Assembly: GCF_027943255.1 (NCBI RefSeq)
Contig: NC_072893.1
Coordinates: 36,354,001-36,418,000, forward strand
Length of the DNA stretch: 64,000 nt
Direction: 5' to 3'
Origin: Anastrepha obliqua
Taxonomy: Eukaryota; Arthropoda; Insecta; Diptera; Tephritidae
Position 1 is the stretch's first letter. Every line of letters starts with the position of its first letter. Of the stretch, positions 31,223-42,999 are shown piece by piece. The translations under genes were made by a program, and so were the position numbers. The notes below the pieces were generated by a model. It was not told the origin of the DNA and did no database searches. It worked only from the letters and a program-made list of their open reading frames with translations.

Positions 31223-32502
31223 AGGGTGCGCCATCTTTTATGTCGGTATGAAAACATTGAATAACTTTGAAAAAAAAACAACTTATTTGTATAAGTGAGA
31301 TATTTTTATTTGGTTTGGTTATTTACAATTTATTAAAACTGTTTTTTGAATACAATATCAATCAAGTTGCCACCTTTATTAGCAATTACAAACTGCGATC
31401 TTTTTTCTGCGTTTGTCATCACCTTGTCAAGCATTTCGGGTTTTATAGCGTCGATTTCGGCTCGAATGTTTGCCCTAAGCTGGTCAATAGCCTGCGGCTT
31501 GTTGGCGTAACCTTACTTTTCAAATAACCCCACAAAAAGGAGTCCGGGGGGTTAAGTCAGATGATATGAGGGGCCGGTCGATATCGCTTCTTTTTGACAC
31601 TGGACGTCCCGGAAATTTTCGTTGTAGAAATTCAATTGCTGCATTCGGCATAGCGCACCGTCTTGTTGAAACTAGTAACCGTCTAAACCTTTCTCACGCA
31701 TTTGCGGACAGACATAATGAACCAACATTAATCGATATCGGTTTCCATCGACCGTTTCGTTTTCTGGGTAAAAATATGGCCCAATGATGGTTCTGGCGCA
31801 AATGCCGGCCCAAGCAGTTACTTTCCGGTCATGGAATGGCGTTTCATGGATCTCGTGTGGATTCTCAGCTCCCCAAATGCAGTAATTTTGTTTATTCACA
31901 CTGCCAGAGAGGTCAGTCATTGAAATTTGCTTCCAAAAATTGGGTTCAGTGTCAAGCATTCGAGCGACTGTTTGGCCGTATTCCAAGCGACGTGAATGGT
32001 CTGTCGGCAATTTTCTTTGTGTCAATTGCACTTTATACGGAAACAAATTTAAATCATCCATTAAAATGTGCCGCGTTGTGGTTTCACTGGCGCCAAAATG
32101 CTGAGTGTGACGACGATACGACACTGTTGGCTTCTGGGCAACGCTTTCCCTCACTGCTTCAACAAGTTCATTGGAACGTCTTGGCCGTTGAGGAACGGCA
32201 TGTTGACGATCTCCTACTGTCCCGTGCTCAAAAAAAATTCGACATCAATCGACGAATATATTGCCAGACGGTGCCTGTTTGCCGCGATACTTTTTGCTAC
32301 ATGCGCGTTGAGCTAGAATAATAGAACGACTATTTTCGATGTATGGCGTCACTTTTTCAGCGCGTTGTCTCGGGGTAAAGCGATCCATGGTTGAAATTGT
32401 ACTGAATTGACGTATCGAAAACATGTATGTTGAAGTCGATCGGTTGGTAGATGACAGAGTAATTCAACGCTTACATACCGACATAAAAGATGACGCACCC
32501 TG
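31223..32502 (-). mobile_element. DUF4817-type mariner-like element, nearly full length, decayed
   Basis: Terminal inverted repeats of 29 bases lie at 31223-31251 (CAGGGTGCGCCATCTTTTAT...) and 32474-32502. They differ at one position and are flanked by TA on both sides (31221-31222; 32503-32504). The minus-strand transposase begins MDRFTPRQRAEKVTPYIENS near 32383. It passes through EHGTVGDRQHAVPQRPRRSN, an intact stretch 32154-31672 with LFPYKVQLTQRKLPTDHSRR, EPNFWKQISMTDLSGSVNKQ and NYCIWGAENPHEIHETPFHD, then TAWAGICARTIIGPYFYPEN. The remainder, with a degraded WPPRSCDLTP-like block, runs to about 31400. The first catalytic block is altered (normally FSDEAHF). At 1280 bases it spans the whole family length. 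Confidence 0.87.
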
Positions 32503-32504
32503 TA

Positions 32505-33023
32505 TATAATAAAATTACGTGACCCAAAGTACAATGAAAAAAAGTTGCTCCACGGTCTGCATCATTTCTCCTTGAAATGTTGATGGATCTGTAAAACGGA
32601 AAAAAAACTTGTAAAATAAAGTTGTAGTTATAGTCTGTCGAGCAGGATTTTTTAATTTCAAAAAAATTTACAAATTACGGTATTTAAAAAAAATATGCGT
32701 TTTACGTCATAAATGTCACACTTTAATTATGTTTATAAAATTTTTAATAAAAATATCAAAAATCCGGCTCAACAGACTACAGAGAAAACACTTTCGAATA
32801 TTTAAAAACAAAACCGCATCAAAAAATATTAAAAACTGTATGAGTTATCATGCAGACCGTGCCGGAAAAAGTAATTTCGAGAAAAACGAGTTTAAAGTTT
32901 GAGGTACAGGAGAGCTCCCTACCTAGTTAATGGGCTGTAGAAGATATAATATTGGGAATTTCCGCATGAAAATTATCGAAAAAAAAAATAAATTTTTTGA
33001 AAATTCTGGAGGTATGCAACCCC
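32505..33023 (-). mobile_element. Diverged relative of the TTAA MITE, one end only
   Basis: On the minus strand, starting after TTAA at 33024-33027, the end reads GGGGTTGCATACCTCCAGAA. It is followed by TTTTCATGCGGAAATTCCC, then the complement of a block around CTAACTAGGTAGGGAGC, and GTACCTCAAACTTTAAACTC. All of these also occur in order in copies 7597-8210 and 36860-37548. The opposite end was not found near 32510-32640. The terminal bases differ from the other two copies, so it is a separate subfamily or a truncated copy. Confidence 0.5.
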
Positions 33024-33027
33024 TTAA

Positions 33028-34140
33028 GCCAACCTCGAATCCGGTGCAGCGACCTCAAAAACTTAGAGTATGACCCCAAGGCCGAAATTTTGTTGCGTGT
33101 CTGTTTTATGCTGACTTGGAGGTTTACCATTCGCTGCCGAAAGTCTTTACCGATTTCACATCGACAGTAGAACCCACCGATTAGGGAAATTGGAAGCTTA
33201 AAATGTTTTACTATTTTGCTAGAAGTCTACCACAGTGGCAACTCAGCAAATAATGTCACATATTGCCTACACGCACACATATTCACTAACCAGCACACGC
33301 CACTGGCATTCCTCAGTGTCGCAGCCGTTGGTCGCCTTCGCTTAGCGGCATTGCAGGTGTGTTCGCCCAAAGAGACAAGACAACAAAAAAGCGATGCTAA
33401 ATGAATGAAGGAGTTATTTTTGCTTTATTATTTGAGCATAGCGATGTGTTGCAACTGATAACGGTAATATGAATTACCGAAATCTTTTGAGCTTTATAAC
33501 AATTAGGTGTGGATTTATAAAACAAAAAAACTAAGACCATAAAATGGCTACGAGAGCGCGGGCGTGGGTGTTTATATTAATTTTTACATTTTAAATTTTT
33601 TACGAAAAATATTTACGTATACGTTTTCCTTGAACTCCTTGTGGAGCATAGGGCGTGTGTGCAGGAATAATAAAATTATATATTTAAATAAAAAGTATGA
33701 GACATAAGAAATGCACGTTGCTCATTTGCTGGAAGAACGTCATAATTCAAATAAATTTTTTTAGTTAAGTATACAGAAATTGCTATGGTGAATTACTTCG
33801 TGTCATTTAGAAATTTCGCAGCTGCACCTTTTACACCACCCCATTAGAAAAATGTATCAAATTTGTTTGGATTCCAAAGTTATGACTTTTTTTTCAAATT
33901 TCAAATTTTTTGGGTTATGACTTGAGTAGCGCAATGTAGACCCACAAAGAATACAAGAAGCCAAAATTTTCTTTTGGAAGAGCCATTGAGAAATGCGAAC
34001 TGCGTTCGACTCCGTTATACAAAAATATTTATCTACAAAATTAATGAATTTGCCAGAAAGGCAGGAAAAATTTTTCCTCATTTTAGGATGAAAAGTGCCT
34101 ATCAAAAACTCCCAGATCTCATAATTGGGTTGAAAACAAA
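33028..34140. other. Non-coding DNA
   Basis: Nothing recognised. Open frames at 33216-33404 and 33857-34201 show no family motif. Confidence 0.4.
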
Positions 34141-34144
34141 ATGA

Positions 34145-35515
34145 AGAATAGGTAGGTGAAATGGTTGACGTACCAGTCTGGCACTCTCCAAGTAGCGCCA
34201 AAGCGCCGATTTGATACCATTTGGAGTCCTAGAATGGGCAGATATCTACAGCCAGCCAGAGCTGTTGATGTAATTTAGAAGGTTGATGAGGTTTAGGTTG
34301 GAGCAATGCCCCAGGATGTTAAGCAAAGGAGTACCCAGTGACCTTAATCGTCTAGCTGCCAAACCTGGACATTTACAAAGAAAGTGCTCAACAGTCTCCT
34401 TTCCTGAGAATTACCCACAGCTTCTACAATGGAGATTAAATGTTAAACCCAGCTTTCCTCTGTGAATGCCGATTGTCTAACTTTGGAAATTGAATGCCGT
34501 GGAGTTCCCTTGAACTTTTTGAGTCCTCCGTCTATTGTACTGGGGCCAAAGGGTTTTGGAAATAGCACACGAAGAAATGGAGCTCCTTTTTTCTGCGCTT
34601 TCCTGAGTAATAAGTTGGGTAATTCCCTTTTAACAACTGACAGGGGGATGCCGATGCCCGGGTAGGAGGTCTTTGAGAACAACTCAGTCCCCTTCCTGGC
34701 AAGCTCAGTAGCAATTTCATTTCCCTCTATGTTCCTATGTCCTGGAACCCAGCTGAGAGAAATGTTACCTGCACACCCAAGAGATTTGATCTCCTCCTTA
34801 CAGTACATAGTTGACCAGTTTGCATTTGCACCATGGCGTCATCAGTGCATTGATCGCAGTTTGACTATCGTAAAAAATGTTGAGAGATAGCGCTCTCGCG
34901 GCCCTAAGCATTTTGTATGCCTGCAGGATCCGAAAGTAGTCACTAGCAGTATTCGACAGTTTTAAGGAAATAGATAAATTGCTCCTGCTTCGACTCCCGA
35001 TTCCCGATTTCATCTTCGAGTCGTGACAGAGGTACCATCATTGGTACAGATTTTGCCCTCATTCCAATACTGCCTACATGAAAAAATTGCGCTGGCACGA
35101 CCCTCAAACTCTTCATACGAAGTTCAGAAAAATACGATGTTAACTGACCAAAAATGCTGCAATGTCCCTTGAGAGGTTGTCTCGAGAGGCCAACTTCCAT
35201 TAGCTTGATTGCTCTTTGAGCAGCGATGGAAATAACGTAAAAGTCGACGGGAAGTAAGTGCAAAACGACATTCAGGGCAGCACTGGGGCAAGTTTTATAT
35301 GCTCCGGTGATGCCAATGCAAGCAGTCCTTTGTACCCTTCCCAATTAGTGATATTGTAGCCCTTCTGAAGAGCTTCCCATCGAACTAGGAATCCATAAGT
35401 TATAATTGGCAGCACCACTACGTTGCACATCCAAAGAACGACCTGTGGCTTGAGTCCACAATTTTTGGCGAACATAGATTTGCAGGAGTGCCTCCTTTAT
35501 CCAATTTTCAATGGA
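34145..35515 (-). mobile_element. LOA-type LINE: RT thumb, RNase H and 3' end
   Basis: Minus-strand frames in order are VVLPIITYGFLVRWEALQKG (35400), GRVQRTACIGITGAYKTCPS, LNVVLHLLPVDFYVISIAAQ, and then a degraded RNase H start. At 34808 they continue with SLGCAGNISLSWVPGHRNIE, NEIATELARKGTELFSK, KRELPNLLLRKAQKKGAPF and RHSISKVRQSAFTE. WVPGHxxIxGNExAxxLA is the last RNase H motif. The 3' untranslated part, to about 34145, matches 47640-47800. The copy at 46430-47800 shows the same order of domains, so they are one family. The element ends with a CACCTACCTATTC tail on the minus strand. Many stops and shifts are present. Confidence 0.82.
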
Positions 35516-36855
35516 AAAATGAAGAATAGAGGAAATTCAAATTATTAGGTGTGATCTTGAAAAATTTGATTTGATCTTGTTAACTCAGCTCTAAAAACTA
35601 TTGCTCTCTATAAAAATGCACCAAAAAATATTTTATTCTTCAAAAATAACTTATTATTTTGAGTTCATTAAAATAGAAGATTTTGCTATTCTGCACCCCT
35701 ATAAAGCTATTTTTAATTATTCAATAACAACCAAAAAATTTCTGTAGTATTTTGCTTCAAACCGATATAAAGTAAAATCGAAATCGAATTCGGATAAGTC
35801 GCATGGGCAAAATTTATAAATCACCCTCAGGGCACTCATTTCCCGTTAGGTAAAGCAAAGAATTTCCTCAATTTCTATGCATGTGTGTGTGTATCATAGC
35901 TTTATTTTTTCTCTGCGAAACTATATTGAACAGCAGTATTCTCCACGTAAGCCTAAAACCATGCTACGTTCCACACTTTCGAGAACTGCATTATCGGTAG
36001 TGTGGCACTTGGTTGGTGTCTCTGCTACTAAACTGCTTTCGAAAATTGCGTTCGAAACGTTAACAATAAAAAGGAAGGAGAAAGTGAGTGGTACGTGAGT
36101 GCTATTCACCATTGCTTGACAAAATTTGTAAACCAGTACCAGGGTTAGGCATACTCTACTATATAATTAATGCAATAAGCGGATAGTTAAAACATTGCAC
36201 AACTGGAGATTTAGTGATAATGAAGCCCTTATTTTAACTACCACTAAAAAATTACTGGTGCTGTAAAATGCTCCACTCTGACCTGTGCACATGATAGTAA
36301 TTCTTATGGCAGTTTTCGTTTCGATTACGAATGCGGTGGAACAACTGTCACATTAATTCCCAAATTTGCGAAAATTAATGTGGAAATGGCAAAACAGGTA
36401 TTTTTTCAGCTTTCAGTTCACTATAAAATATGCGCACTGCACAGCACTCGGTTGGGTATCAAACCAATTTTTTTTTAAGATTGAGTCATAAGTAAAAAAG
36501 TAATAAAACGTTCAAGAGTATTGTTAATAAGTAATTTCTTTTTTGTTAAATTTATTTCTTTTTTTATAAAAAAATACTTTTCTTTTCGTTGTAAAATTAG
36601 TTTTTTTTAATTTTTATATAAAAATATATAACAATGCATATATTTATACACCTTTACAACAACACCAATCGGATATTTTAAAAATCAGTCAACATTTTTT
36701 TAAAATATACACTTTTAAGTTTTCGAAGATCTGATCTTCGATCCCTAATAGCACATATAATAAAATTTTGTGCGAAAAAAGTGGTATCTTATTTAAATAG
36801 ATGGGACAAGCGGATCATGACCATATTTTTCTTTAGTTGTTTACGGACACTAATT
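35516..36855. other. Non-coding AT-rich DNA
   Basis: Nothing recognised beyond AT-rich tracts around 36530-36620. Confidence 0.5.
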
Positions 36856-36859
36856 TTAA

Positions 36860-37548
36860 AGGGACCCGGTGGTCTAGAAATTTCAAAAAATCGATTTTTT
36901 GTTTTTTGTTATTTCAAAAGTATAGAATCTTAAGAGTAAACTGTGAAATTTTCATGCGGAAATTCCCAATATTGTAGCTTCTACAGTCCATTAACTAGGT
37001 AGAGAGCGGTCCGCGCGCTCCAGTATCTCAAACTTTAAACTGATTTATCTCGAAACGACTTTTTTCGACCTGGTGTTATTCAAAACAAACTAGTCAACCG
37101 AATTGTGTGAAATTTTAATATGTTGTTCCCAACATCAATAGCTATCGTTCGTACTAGGATCATGTTATTATTTCAATTATTTCGTATTTTTTGATTAAGA
37201 AACTGAAAGAAAACCCCGATTTTTAGAGTGTCACATTCAAAACCGCGCCATTTTGTCAATTTTTTTTTTAATCTAGTAGTTACAATCATACTGATTAATA
37301 ATTTTTTTGGTTGTTGTATTTCAGATAAATAGAAGAGCCAAAATGGACAATACCGTCCAGGTCCAATTTTTCGGGAGGGTCAACTTAAACGCCTTTTTTA
37401 AAATAATTAAATTAAAAAAAAAATTTGTTTTCATATTTGTATGTAAAAGAAGTTAAATAAAAAACCTAAAAATTTACATATCGTTTTTCATTTTTCTTAT
37501 TGTAAAAATAATACCCTAAATTTTCGAGCCCTTGACCACCGGGATCCC
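36860..37548. mobile_element. TTAA-flanked MITE, copy 2
   Basis: TTAA at 36856-36859 and 37549-37552 flank inverted ends AGGGACCCGGTGGTCTAG and the complement of GGGATCCCGGTGGTCAAGG. The interior matches 7597-8210 in the same orientation almost throughout, with one extra block of about 70 bases near 37455-37520 next to the right end. It has no coding capacity. Two copies with the same target motif and matched ends define this as a mobile family. Confidence 0.75.
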
Positions 37549-38831
37549 TTAAATAAATTTCTAAGCCCCTATTCCGAACTTCGAAGGTTGAAATGTCGAA
37601 AGTTGAGGTTAACTTTAAAAACCGGAGAAATAACTTTTTTACTGGAAAATCATAGAAGCCTCTTTTTTCGCCAAGACTTAGCAAGTGGCCAATAGATGAA
37701 GCAACTGGTACAAATAAAAATATGTCGGCAATGCGGGAAGAGAGCTGCCTTAAATTGCATGTGCTGGTGAGGCAGTGCTACAGCCATACTCGCTAACGGC
37801 GGATCTTATTCAATAACTTTGTTGTTACTTTCGCACACAAATTTTTCATTAAGTTAATCGAGCATATAGATAGCGAGCGGGGAAATGGCGAATAGAAGAG
37901 GTGTAGAAACACAGATTGCGCCCTTCGAATTCGCCGTGGCGTAAGAGTCCATCAATAAACAAGGAGAACGGTTCGCTGACGCACCACACTTACTTGCCAT
38001 GGTGTCTTCCGCATAAAAACGCAAAAAACTGCATTTGGAGGATTTATATTAATTTGTGCTTCAACAATTTAACACGCGGTGCTTTGTTTGCATTATTTTG
38101 TTTAGTTTTAATATCACAAATCACAATATTACCAAGCCATTCACTGAATTTTCACAAACATGTAATTCCCCCACTTTTGTTTGTTTTGTATTGTGAAGGG
38201 AGCTGACGTCAATTTGTCGGAGATGAAATTTTAGAGATTTTAATAATTTTTTAGACAAAAAATACCATCGATTATCTACCAATATGCACCCTCAATCAAG
38301 AAAAAAAAACAAACAATTCACTAATTATTTTTCGTATGTCATCAGTTAATAATTTATTATGAGCTTTCAATCTTAAAGTTCTAAAATACTAATTAAATCG
38401 TATCCCTCTTACACAATATAGGATAATCATAAAATGCAATAATACAATAATAAAAATATATAATAACTCATACATACGTAAATGTAATTGTATGTAGTCT
38501 GTGTTTACCTATGTGTGTATTCGGTTTTCTTTTAAAAAATATATATGTCTGTATATATAAACTTCATTCATTTAACCAAGGAAAATTTGACACCAAATTT
38601 TGGTGCTTTCTCTGCATAACATGGAACGATCAGCAAACAACAAAGTCACCTATAACGCAATTCAAACTTAGCATACAAGAGTTTGTTTGTCAATGAGACA
38701 GGAGAGAGAGAGTCGTGTTTGTATGTATGTAGGACTGTCGAGTGAGAGTCGGTAATTAGTTCAGCTTCAAATTGCCAATTCACTGCAATGAACCGAAGCA
38801 AATTCAATGCAATTTACAGCTCTTGATATCG

Positions 38832-38868
38832 GTGTGCATGTGTGTGTTTGTGTGTGTGTGTGTGTGTG
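38832..38868. repeat. (GT)n microsatellite
   Basis: Alternating TG runs with one TTT interruption. Confidence 0.9.
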
Positions 38869-39386
38869 AGTATATTTTAGTTCGTTATAGCTTAAAATAT
38901 TAAAATATAATACAAAAGTATAGCCATTTCGTAGTTGTGTATGTATTTGTGTGTATGTAGTTGAGTAGTTACACACTCATTTATAAGTAGAGTTTCGCTT
39001 AAAGTAAACGCATTTGGCGTCGTGGCATAGAAAACTTATGCAAAAAACATAAATACAAGATTTAATTGAACTATAAGCGGGCGACGATTTATAAAAATTT
39101 CCTTTAAAATTAATTGCATTTATTTTTAATTAGATTTAAATTCATATTTTGTATTTTATATGATTAATTTTTTGTTTCTTTTAAATAAGTTTTCCTCGCT
39201 TCTATGCGGCATATTATGATTTATGTTTTAGTTGTTTTTTCCGCTTTTTTTTTGTCAATTGTAAACAAAAACACATTTAATGCTGATACGCTCACTGCTT
39301 TGGTATGATTTTTCTTCAATTTCTCGTACAATTTTCGAAAATTTTTCGTTTTTCTTTATTTTAATTTGGTAATGAAATGATTTGAC

Positions 39387-39445
39387 TATATATATCATAT
39401 TATATATATGTATATATATGTAGAACATGTGTATATATGTATACA
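39387..39445. repeat. (TA)n/(TATG)n microsatellite
   Basis: Runs of TATATATATG are interrupted by GAACATG. A minus-strand frame across it is spurious. Confidence 0.85.
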
Positions 39446-39599
39446 AGTATTTTTAATTTCGTTTTGGATTGTATGCATGTTGAGATGTTTTCGTTTATTA
39501 GAAAAATTTCCTAACAGAGTGCGGCGGTGATCGATTATGGCCAGAAAAATAGAGTTAAGAGAAAGTACGCACGAGCATATTTTCAAAAATTACTACATT

Positions 39600-42290
39600 T
39601 GCAAAACCATAATTCCGGAATGTTGTCATTTACTCTAACAAAGCGAAAAAAATCAGAGTTTGATATTAGAAATTTATGAATTCGCTACTGAAAATTTTAA
39701 AAAGAAAATTATTTAATAAAATTTAATTGAATAAAAAAATATTTCAGTAGTTATCAAATTTTTGAATTATGATTTCATTAGAGATGTCTCTACATTAATT
39801 TAAAAACTATCAATAAAGAGATTTAATAGGAAAATGTTCAGTTTTTCACAATAAAAAACTTGATTTTAGCAAAGAAAAAGTGTCAGAATGTAAAAATGTT
39901 AAAATAAAAAAATACTCTTTCAATAAGACTAAACATTAAATTTAGCACTTTGAAAATCACAAAAAAAAAAAAAAAATATTTAACAAAAATTAGCGATATG
40001 TTAGTTTTTGAAAAGTAAATTCCTAACTAACCGCAACTTTACTGCTGGAATATGGCCAATAACTCAAGAAATTTGGAATACAAAAATAAAAAATTGATTA
40101 AAAATATGCTGTATTAAAATAAAAAATTATTTTTACAATTCATTGCATTAAAGAACTTCAATTAAGAAAAAAAAAGAATATAGGAACTTCAATTCGACTA
40201 AAAAATATTTTTAATAAAAAAAATAAAAAATTAAATTTAATTAATTAAAATTTTAATTTTATAAATAAAATAAATTTATAAAATACTTAAAAAATATATT
40301 TGAAACTAAAAATAATAATTAAAAATAGTTTTAATTAAAAAAATTTAACTTTAATTAATTATAATTTTTATTTCATAAATGAAATAAATTAATAAAATTA
40401 AATATTTTAAAAATAAATTTAAAATGAAAAATAATAACTAAAAATATTTTAATAACAAAACAAGTAAAACAAAAAAAAATAGCTGAATTAGTTAAACTTT
40501 TTATTTTATTTATAAAAGAAAAGTTTAAAATAATTAAAAGCAAATTTTTTTAATTAGTTAAAATTTGTACTTTATTTATATTATTAAAGTTATTTTAAAT
40601 TTTTTTTTATTTTTTAATTAAAAATATTTTGAAGTCAAATTGAAGCCTTTTTTGCTCAATTCAAATCTTTTAATTAAAATTTTATTTAAAATTTAAAAAC
40701 TTCAATTAATTATAGTTAATTTTCTTTTTAGTGCTTTAAATAAGAATTTAAATTTTAATAAAACATTAAATTTAGCACTTTAAAAAAAAGGAGGATAAAA
40801 AAAATTTCAAAATATTAGTTTTTCAAAAATAAATTCTAAATTAACAGCAAATATTTAATAAGCGAGTGCGACTAGAACTCCAACAATAAAAAAAATCGAA
40901 CCCAAAATCAACAAATTTATTAAGAAATGCCTATATCAAATTTAAAAAACACTTGTATTTTCAAATAAAAAATATTTCTAGATACATATTTTCAAATTAA
41001 TTTGAAAAAGATTAACAAAAGCAGTCAACTGAAGGATGTACACTAATTTGAATTGAAAAACTTGATTAGAAAAAATAGTTTTCATAATCCAAAAAAAATA
41101 ACAGAATAATTTTAGTTTGGTAATACATAAAAAATTAAAATACAAATTTTTTCAAAGATTTTAAAAGATTTAACAAAAATATTAGTTTTTGGAAAATAGT
41201 TTCTTAATCTCCAGCAAAAGTTAGGTCATGACTCAGAGGAGAGTTTTTGCAATTTTTTTAGTTTTTTTTATATAAAATTATACAAGCCAATAATACAGAA
41301 AAATTAATAAATAATTAAAGGAATAACCAAAATGAGAAATAAGAAAAACCGGATTAAAATTTATAAGTTTTAATGGAAAATTAAAATTAAACTTAAACTA
41401 AATTAAACCAAAACAAAGCTTGTTGCAAAAAAAGTACTAAAGCTCAAAAAAAAAATTAAGAAAATGAAAAAATATGATTAAAATTAATAATTAATTAATA
41501 AAGTTGAATTAAAATTGAAAAAAAAATTACTTTTAAAATTTTATATCAATTCAAAAAAAGTACTTAAAACTCAGTTCTTGCAATTTATTTGGTCTTTTAC
41601 AAAATTTTACCAGCAAATAGTAAAAAAAAAAATTATAAATTAAAAACGGAGAAAATTAAAAAAAAGTTTAAAGGAATAAAGAAAAAAAATATGTTTAAAA
41701 GTAAGTATTTTTACTGAAAAATTACATTTAAAATTAAAAAAGATAAAAACTTTCTTAAACAAAAGAACAAAGAAAAAAAATATTTTTAAAACTAGTAATT
41801 TTTAATAAAAAATTACATTTAAAATCAAAAATTATAAAAACTTTCCTTCTAAAATTTTATTTCAATTCAAAAACAGTACTTAAAATAAAGTTTTGCAAAT
41901 TTTTTGGCCTTTTAAAAAATTGTACCAGCAAATAGAACAGAAAAAATTATAAATAAGAAAGGGACAATATTAGAAAAGTAAATAAATAAAATTAAAAAAT
42001 AAGATTCAAACTAAAAAATTTAATTAAAATAAAAAAATACTTTTAAAATTTTATTTTAAATACTTTTAAAAATTTATTTTATTTCGAAAAAAGTGCTTAA
42101 AGCTTAGTTTTTGCAACTTATTTGGTCTTTGATAAAATTTTATATTGAAAAAATAATAAATAAGAAAAGCAGAAAACATTAAAAATGAAGAAAAAACGGT
42201 TAATTAATAATTTTCAATAAAAAAATTCACTTAAAATTACAAAAAAAAATTTAAATTTTTCAGTACAATTTTTATTTTTCCTTAAAAGCG
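39600..42290. repeat. 2.7 kb extremely AT-rich degenerate tandem array
   Basis: The block is built almost only of A and T. Recurrent phrases show it is not random: TTAGCACTTT with ATTAGTTTTT-type follow-up occurs near 39946, 40768 and partly 41180. GTACTTAAAAC then TTGCAATTTATTTGGTCTTT and TTTTACCAGCAAATAG recurs near 41560, 41876 and 42092, with a related TTTTTGCAATTTTTTTAG at 41245. Spacing is about 330, 315 and 216 bases, so the unit is roughly 300 bases with indels. No coding potential. It lies just downstream of the septin gene's 3' side, separated by a LINE tail. Confidence 0.65.
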
Positions 42291-42399
42291 GATATTATTC
42301 ATTGGAATCCGAAATTCGAAAAGTGTGCATCTTATCCATATAAATATATTTTCAAAAAAGAAAATTCAAATTCTTTTTCTTTAAGCTACTGCTTAGTAA

Positions 42400-42990
42400 G
42401 TTATTATACTAAAATCGAAGGTTGCACAGGAATGCCGGGCAGCCCTAAATGATATTAGTGTCGTATTCAAGATTAGCCTTATTTGGGTTCCGGGGCACAG
42501 AGATGTTGAGGGAAACGGTAAAGCTGATGAGCTTGCCAACTGCTCAGTGATAAAAGTACCATTGGAATATCCATGGCCACGAATAAACTAATAATAAAAA
42601 ACCGCATTACCCAAGAGGCTAATAAGTCATGGAGAGATGAAGATATATGCGTAACAGCTAGGCCACTATTGCCGCAAATAAACAAGAAAAAGACAAAGGA
42701 ATTGCTTAGCCTCTCCAGAGATGATATCTCGAAAGTCGTGGCTTGTTTAACCGGTCACTGGCTATTTGGCAGGCATTCTTCAAGACTAGAAGCTTTCGCC
42801 CATGAATATTGCAGAAGTTGAAGAGATGAGGAAGAGGAAGAAACAGTTGAGCCCTTCCTTTGCAATTGTCCGGCCTTAGCTAAAATCAGAGCAGATTGTC
42901 AAGGTGAATACTTTTTTAATTCTTTTACAGAGCTGTCTGGTGTGGGGTTGGGTTCAATACTACGTTTCATAAGAGCCACAAAATGGTAAA
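42400..42990 (+). mobile_element. LINE fragment: RNase H end and zinc-knuckle tail
   Basis: The plus-strand frame reads VAQECRAALNDISVVFKISL, then IWVPGHRDVEGNGKADELAN at about 42480-42540, the final RNase H motif. A shift leads to IIKNRITQEANKSWRDEDIC, KKKTKELLSLSRDDISKVV, CLTGHWLFGRHSSRLEAF and a shifted EETVEPFLCNCPALAKIRAD. The tail resembles that of the copy at 58150-58838 in layout but not closely in sequence. The RT is absent. Confidence 0.78.
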
Positions 42991-42999
42991 CGAAAAAGG

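Larger units (their letters stand above)
37553..39599. other. Non-coding DNA with microsatellites
   Basis: No supported gene. Apparent frames near 38511-39586 are products of microsatellite DNA. Confidence 0.5.

Noticed and set aside
39255..39586. Minus-strand frames rich in Tyr, Ile and His
   Set aside because: They derive from the TA/TATG microsatellite.
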